Shown in pieces: positions 6,263 through 10,000 of a stretch of 10,000 bases of DNA (within the stretch, counting starts at the first letter, position 1; every line of letters starts with the position of its first letter). Origin of the DNA: Chloroflexota bacterium (GTDB lineage Bacteria; Chloroflexota; Anaerolineae; Anaerolineales; Villigracilaceae); assembly GCA_020217065.1 (NCBI GenBank), contig JAIWOB010000128.1, forward strand, positions 1 to 10,000, written 5' to 3'. The notes under the pieces were generated by a model that searched no databases, had not been told where the DNA came from, and saw only the letters and a program-made list of their open reading frames with translations. The translations under genes were made by a program, and so were the position numbers.

Positions 6263-7993
6263 ATGAAACTAAAGTTGTTGACCCTGTTCGTGATGATGGG
6301 GCTTGTCCTCAGCGCGTGCGGCGGAGCTGAAGAGAGTAAACCCGCTCCCGCCTCAGAACCCGCCCCAAGCGGGGAATCCCAACCACAAACGGGCGGCGGA
6401 ACCGTCACCCTGATTATCCCTGAAGAGCCAGCCAATCTCAATTATTTCCTCGCCGACGCGGCAATCGTCCGTCAGGTTGCGGAAGCCACCTCGATGACCG
6501 GTCTCGCCACGATTGACGAAAACGGCGACTTCATCCCCGTGCTGGCTGAGGAACTGCCCACCGTCGAAAACGGCGGCATGTCGGAAGACTATTTAACCGT
6601 GACTTGGAAACTCAAGCCCAATTTGAAGTGGTCGGACGGCGAGCCGCTCACCTCGGACGATATTCGCTTCACCATCGAAGTTTTGTCCAATCCCAATTCG
6701 GGCGCGCTGGTCGGCACAACGGGCTTCGACCTGATTACCTCCGTCGAAACGCCCGACGACCAGACCGCCATCCTGACCTATTCCAGCCCCTACCCCGGCT
6801 ACCTCGACCAGTTTTCCTACGGCTTGTTCCCACGCCACGCCACAGGCGAGCCCGCCGACATGATGAACTGGGCTTGGAACCGCAACCCTGTTTCGGCGGG
6901 ACCGTTCGTCCTCAGCGAGTGGGTTTCGGGCGAAAGCATTACGATGGTCCGCAACCCGAATTACTTCGAGGAAGGCAAGCCGTATCTGGATTCGCTGGTC
7001 TTCCGCGTCGTTCCCGAACCAGCCGCGCAGACCGCCATGATGATGAACGGCGAGGCGCAAATCCATTTGTGGCCCGGCGAGACCCCGGAGGAATATGACG
7101 CCCTGCTCAAAGGCAAAGCCCACTACGCCACCGTGCCGGGCATCTGGAACATGGCGATTGACTTCAACTTGAGCGCGCCTTTTGACGGCGACCCGACCGC
7201 CTCGGCTCCGCATCCAATTCTGGGAGATTTGCGCGTGCGCCAAGCGATTGCCTCCGCCATTGATTACGATACGCTCATCAACGACGTAACCAGCGGCATC
7301 ACCTCCGAATCCACAAACCCCTTCGCTTACGGCTGGTACAAATGCGACCTGCCGCGCCCCTTCCCCTATAACGTGGAAAAGGCAAACCAACTGCTCGAAG
7401 AAGCGGGCTGGGTGATGGGAGACGACGGCATCCGCGTGGCAAAAGGCGCCCTGTACGCCAAAGACGGAACCCGTCTCTCGCTCGAATTGCAAGGCTACAC
7501 CGCCTTCGACCCATTACAGCGCACCGAAGAATTCATCGTTGAGAATCTCAAAGCCGTCGGCATCGAAGCGCGGATTCAAAATTACGATTTCTCGATTATC
7601 TTCGGAACGTTTGAAGACAACTCGCCCCGCGCCGTCGGCGACTTCGACATGCTGATTTTCGACCGCGGCTTCACCACCGAGCCGCAGAGTTACAACTTCG
7701 ACGCCTATCACTCCTCGCGCATCCCAACGGCGGAAAATCCCACGGGCGGAAATTACTTCCGCTGGGTCAACCCGACCGTAGACTCGGCGCTGGAAACCGC
7801 CGGCAGCAGCTTCGACATCGAAGTTCGCAAGGAAGCGTATTGCAAAGTCGCGGAGCAGGTCACCAAGGACTTGCCGCAGGTGTACCTGTATGTCTTCCTC
7901 GACGGCTACGGCTACGCCGACAATCTCGAAGGCTATGTCCCAAGCACCTGGGGAAGCATGAGTTGGGGCGCGCAGAATTGGAAGTATAAGTAG
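6263..7993 (+). CDS. ABC transporter solute-binding lipoprotein, SBP family 5 (peptide/nickel type)
   Basis: This 576-residue surface lipoprotein captures solute for the permeases encoded just upstream. The signal peptide MKLKLLTLFVMMGLVL ends in the lipobox LSAC with Cys19 as lipidation site, followed by a Pro/Ser/Glu/Gly-rich linker to about residue 46. SBP_bac_5 features follow: TWKLKPNLKWSDGEPLTSDD (114-133), GPFVLSEW and VRNPNYFEEGKPYLDSLVF (213-247), LGDLRVRQAIASAIDY (320-335), EKANQLLEEAGW (372-383), and a C-terminal lobe with YFRWVNPTVDSAL. Two further cysteines (361 and 527) might form a disulfide. A strong ribosome binding site (AAAGGAGAAG, core AAGGAG at 6252-6257) precedes the ATG, so translation may be stronger than for the permeases, as binding proteins are usually needed in excess. 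It is the last gene before the terminator. Confidence 0.96.
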   Translation: MKLKLLTLFVMMGLVLSACGGAEESKPAPASEPAPSGESQPQTGGGTVTLIIPEEPANLNYFLADAAIVRQVAEATSMTGLATIDENGDFIPVLAEELPTVENGGMSEDYLTVTWKLKPNLKWSDGEPLTSDDIRFTIEVLSNPNSGALVGTTGFDLITSVETPDDQTAILTYSSPYPGYLDQFSYGLFPRHATGEPADMMNWAWNRNPVSAGPFVLSEWVSGESITMVRNPNYFEEGKPYLDSLVFRVVPEPAAQTAMMMNGEAQIHLWPGETPEEYDALLKGKAHYATVPGIWNMAIDFNLSAPFDGDPTASAPHPILGDLRVRQAIASAIDYDTLINDVTSGITSESTNPFAYGWYKCDLPRPFPYNVEKANQLLEEAGWVMGDDGIRVAKGALYAKDGTRLSLELQGYTAFDPLQRTEEFIVENLKAVGIEARIQNYDFSIIFGTFEDNSPRAVGDFDMLIFDRGFTTEPQSYNFDAYHSSRIPTAENPTGGNYFRWVNPTVDSALETAGSSFDIEVRKEAYCKVAEQVTKDLPQVYLYVFLDGYGYADNLEGYVPSTWGSMSWGAQNWKYK

Positions 7994-8020
7994 AGATTGA
8001 TAACTGGCAATCAAGAACGC

Positions 8021-8059
8021 AAACGACTCTCCGCTCACAGGAGCGGGGAGTCGTTTTTT
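8021..8059 (+). terminator. Strong intrinsic terminator ending the transport operon
   Basis: A near-perfect hairpin pairs 8021-8036 with 8041-8056 (16 pairs, one G-T wobble) around the tetraloop ACAG. The plus strand continues with a T-run to 8059 (six Ts from 8054, three of which can pair in the stem). It lies 27 bp after the binding-protein stop. Read on the minus strand, the hairpin is followed by only three Ts, so it may also work, more weakly, for the convergent VWA gene. Confidence 0.93.
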
Positions 8060-8095
8060 AATCGTCAGTCTTTCAATTACCCGCTTACTTCCCCC

Positions 8096-9691
8096 TCAAT
8101 CCCTCATCCTCCTTGCCTGGCGAACCAGCTCCACAAACTCTTCCATCTCGTCGTCGCGCTCGAAGTATTTGGCGATGCGCCGCGCTTCGTCGTAAACGTC
8201 GTCCAGTGAACTTCCCTCCGCCCAATAACTATTCTTCAAAATTTCGGCGTATTCCGCCACAATCACGGCGCGCTGGAAATAGGGGTCGGTCTCGCGGAAA
8301 TCGTAAGCCAGGTCGCCGGTGTTGAAGTCCTTTGAAATCTCCGTCACTTGGCGCGTGTCGGGGTCTTCCCAGCGCATGTTGACGGTGGCGATTCTGCCTC
8401 GGGCTTGGGGATACAATTTAATTTCATACAAAGCCGTCACGGTATGACCCGCGCCAATCTCGCCCGCGTCCACCGTATTATCGCGGAAATCTTCATCGGC
8501 GACGGCGCGGTTTTCGTAACCGACCAGCCGATAACGCATGACCACATCGGGATTGAAATCCACCTGCGCTTTGGCGTCCAGCGCGATGGTTTGCAGGGAG
8601 CTGGTCAGGTTGTCGAGGAAGAGACGCTCGGCTTCGTCAATATCGTCCACATAGGCGTAAAAGCCGTTGCCGTCGTCCGCAAGGCGCTCCATGAGGGTGT
8701 CGTTGTAATTATCCATGCCGAAGCCGATAGTGGTCATCCACACCCCTTCTTCCACATAACCGCGAATTTCTCTCAAAATTTCATCCGCTTCGGTTTGACC
8801 GACGTTGGCGACCCCGTCCGAGCAGAGGATAACGCGGTTGATTCCGTCAGGCTTAAAAGCGCGCATCGCCATCTGATACCCCAGACGGATTCCCGCTTCA
8901 GCGTTGGTCGCGCCTTCGGGTTCGAGGCTGTAAATCGCGTCGAGAATTTTGCCTGACCTCGAACCGCGAGTCGGCTCCAGAACGACGCGGGCGTCCGAAC
9001 CGTAAACCGCAATGCTGACCGTATCGTCGGGACGCAGCCGCTCAACCAGCAGTTCCAGCGAACGCTTGACCAGACCAAGGCGGTTGTCCATATCCATCGA
9101 ACCAGACACGTCAATCACGAAAACGAGGTTGGCGTCCTTGCGCTCCTCTTCGGGGACCTCGTAGCCTTGAATGCCGACGCGCATCATGTGATAACGTTCG
9201 GTCTGGGTAAACGGCGAGGGACCGCCGTCCACATAGACGCCAAAGGTCTGCCGCTCGGACGGGGCTGGGTAGCCCTGCTCGAAGTAGTTGATATATTCCT
9301 CGACGCGGACAGAAGCGGCGGGCGGCAAGTTGCCTTCGTTGAGGTAATTCCGCATGACGGCGTAAGAACCCGTATCCACATCCAAGGCGAAGGTGGAGAG
9401 GTTGTCGTCTTCGGTGTCAATGGACGGATTGACCCCATAGTCCTCAAAGAACATGTCGTAGGGCTGGCTGCCGTTCTTAGGCGCGGGCGCGCCTGCCAGA
9501 GGCTGACCCGCCCCGCTCACCGCCTGAGTCGGCGCGGGCGCGAAGTATTCCTCTGTCTCAGGCGCTTGATATTCATAACCTCGGCTGTCAGGCGCTGCGG
9601 TAGCGGTTGGGGCTGCCGCTCCCCCGCAGGCTGTCAAAAACAGCAGCGCGAATAAGACGCTCAAACCGGCGGCTTTGCGTAAGGTTTTCAT
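8096..9691 (-). CDS. YfbK-like von Willebrand factor A lipoprotein
   Basis: This 531-residue protein is anchored to the membrane by lipidation: a signal peptide ends in LTAC (Cys22), followed by a low-complexity Ala/Pro/Thr/Gln linker to about residue 75. An N-terminal conserved region (STFALDVDTGSYAVMRNYLN, then VRVEEYINYF, 99-137) is the vWF_A-associated domain typical of YfbK (COG2304). The VWA domain spans about 188-365 with a complete metal-ion-dependent adhesion site: DVSGS (Asp194, Ser196, Ser198), Thr262 and Asp292 in CSDG. The C-terminal part (TALYEIKLYP, to YAEILKNSYW...) matches the DUF3520-type domain. VWA domains bind partner proteins through a metal ion, but the ligand is unknown. 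AAGGAG lies 7 nt before the ATG. The gene is convergent with the transport operon and divergent from a response regulator. Its last residues (RMRD) and stop lie in a degenerate heptad tract. Confidence 0.95.
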   Translation of the reverse strand: MKTLRKAAGLSVLFALLFLTACGGAAAPTATAAPDSRGYEYQAPETEEYFAPAPTQAVSGAGQPLAGAPAPKNGSQPYDMFFEDYGVNPSIDTEDDNLSTFALDVDTGSYAVMRNYLNEGNLPPAASVRVEEYINYFEQGYPAPSERQTFGVYVDGGPSPFTQTERYHMMRVGIQGYEVPEEERKDANLVFVIDVSGSMDMDNRLGLVKRSLELLVERLRPDDTVSIAVYGSDARVVLEPTRGSRSGKILDAIYSLEPEGATNAEAGIRLGYQMAMRAFKPDGINRVILCSDGVANVGQTEADEILREIRGYVEEGVWMTTIGFGMDNYNDTLMERLADDGNGFYAYVDDIDEAERLFLDNLTSSLQTIALDAKAQVDFNPDVVMRYRLVGYENRAVADEDFRDNTVDAGEIGAGHTVTALYEIKLYPQARGRIATVNMRWEDPDTRQVTEISKDFNTGDLAYDFRETDPYFQRAVIVAEYAEILKNSYWAEGSSLDDVYDEARRIAKYFERDDEMEEFVELVRQARRMRD

Positions 9692-9702
9692 TTCTATTCT
9701 CC

Positions 9703-9752
9703 TTTTTATGTTTGGCGGTCAACGGGCGGCGTCCCGTTGATTTTTATGTTTG
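9703..9752. repeat. Direct repeats of TTTTTATGTTTG flanking a palindrome, in the VWA gene leader
   Basis: The 12-bp sequence TTTTTATGTTTG occurs exactly at 9703-9714 and again at 9741-9752, a 38-bp period. Between the copies lies a perfect 8-bp inverted repeat, TCAACGGG (9719-9726) and CCCGTTGA (9733-9740), with a 6-nt loop. On the minus strand the copy nearest the gene runs into the AAGGAG ribosome binding site, and the farther copy overlaps the putative -10 region. This could be an operator or a structured leader. Confidence 0.75.
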
Positions 9753-9772
9753 CATGGAGGACGCGGCGTCAA
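9743..9772 (-). promoter_or_regulatory. Candidate promoter for the VWA lipoprotein gene
   Basis: On the minus strand a TTGACG -35 (9772-9767) is followed after 18 bp by CATAAA (9748-9743), a moderate -10 match. Transcription would start near 9736, inside the palindrome at 9719-9740, leaving a leader of about 45 nt. The -10 overlaps one of the 12-bp direct repeats. Confidence 0.4.
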
Positions 9773-9892
9773 GCGGGAATGTTCCCAACTCAACCAACAA
9801 TTGTGTAAAGTTACGCTCAAACCAATCAAAGGTAAAATTACGAACCTGCGGGTATCTCCATCCGCCAAATTAGAGTCCAAATGGATGCGGCG

Positions 9893-10000
9893 ATGAAAAT
9901 ACTAGTAGTGGAAGACGAACCAGGCTCACGGCGATTGGTTAAGACGGTCCTAACCGCGGCGGGCTATGAGGTCGTGGAAGCCGCAGACGGTCAGGAAGCG
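9893..10000 (+). CDS. Response regulator receiver domain, N-terminal part (cut by window edge)
   Basis: The 36 visible residues start MKILVVEDEPGSRRLVKTVL and continue TAAGYEVVEAADGQEA. This is the first beta strand, the acidic pocket (Glu-Asp-Glu after KILVV), helix 1, and the start of strand 2 of a CheY-like receiver (PF00072). The phosphorylated aspartate lies beyond the edge, so its presence and the output domain are unknown. An in-frame ATG at 9881 would add MDAA; neither start has a clear ribosome binding site. A TAAAAT at 9833-9838 is a possible -10 without a good -35. The gene is divergent from the VWA lipoprotein, with a gap of about 190-200 bp that contains the repeat/palindrome structure. 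Confidence 0.9.
   Translation, partial: MKILVVEDEPGSRRLVKTVLTAAGYEVVEAADGQEA

Noticed and set aside
6593..7492. 299-codon open frame on the minus strand, antisense to the solute-binding protein
   Set aside because: The plus-strand frame is a clear SBP family 5 protein across the whole region. The antisense product is Arg/His/Gly/Val-rich without recognisable motifs and has no ribosome binding site, as expected for a shadow frame in GC-rich DNA.
8348..8956. 202-codon plus-strand open frame opposite the VWA gene
   Set aside because: It covers the VWA domain coding region, whose MIDAS residues are intact on the minus strand; it has no ribosome binding site or recognisable domain.
9719..9740. 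Palindrome followed by TTTTT on the plus strand, read as an intrinsic terminator
   Set aside because: No plus-strand transcript is expected to reach it, since the upstream plus-strand operon ends at the strong terminator at 8021-8059. The T-run is one copy of a direct repeat. Its position in the VWA leader suggests a regulatory role instead.

Overview
The window looks like chromosomal DNA from a free-living bacterium of moderately high GC. The genes are tightly packed and the longest gap is under 200 bases. My best guess at lineage is Chloroflexota (Anaerolineae-like). This rests on the style of the lipoproteins (LSAC/LTAC followed by GG and Pro/Ala/Thr-rich linkers), the CATTGCGAG inverted-repeat element, heptanucleotide tandem repeats between and inside genes, and codon choice. 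It is an inference, not a demonstrated assignment.

Left block, minus strand (1-2563), read right to left: mnmA (tRNA 2-thiouridylase), a small three-helix membrane protein of unknown function, a DUF368 membrane protein (PopT-type undecaprenyl-phosphate translocase family), and the first 47 residues of a DedA-family membrane protein cut by the window edge. The DUF368 and DedA genes are 6 bp apart, with the DedA ribosome binding site on the DUF368 stop codon. The two known families of undecaprenyl-phosphate recycling translocases therefore appear to be co-translated here.

Central block, plus strand (2619-8059): a transport and catabolism operon. A promoter (TTGACC, 17 bp, TATATT) leads into a YtcJ-like amidohydrolase. 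A DppB/OppB-type permease follows (4 bp ATGA overlap), then a DppC/OppC-type permease (8 bp overlap). A 136 bp spacer filled by a palindromic element precedes an extracellular solute-binding lipoprotein (SBP family 5), and a strong intrinsic terminator closes the unit. The likely scheme is that the lipoprotein captures a peptide-like or amide-containing solute, the two permeases import it, and the cytoplasmic amidohydrolase cleaves it. No ATP-binding subunit is encoded between promoter and terminator, so the transporter must borrow ATPases encoded elsewhere.

Right block (8096-10000): a minus-strand YfbK-like von Willebrand factor A lipoprotein, convergent with the transport operon and sharing its terminator region. 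Its 5' leader carries an unusual direct-repeat/palindrome arrangement. Divergently on the plus strand is the start of a response-regulator receiver domain, cut by the window edge.

Three clear heptanucleotide tandem-repeat tracts lie around mnmA, one of them inside its coding sequence in frame. I saw no rRNA, tRNA, CRISPR array, transposase or integrase.
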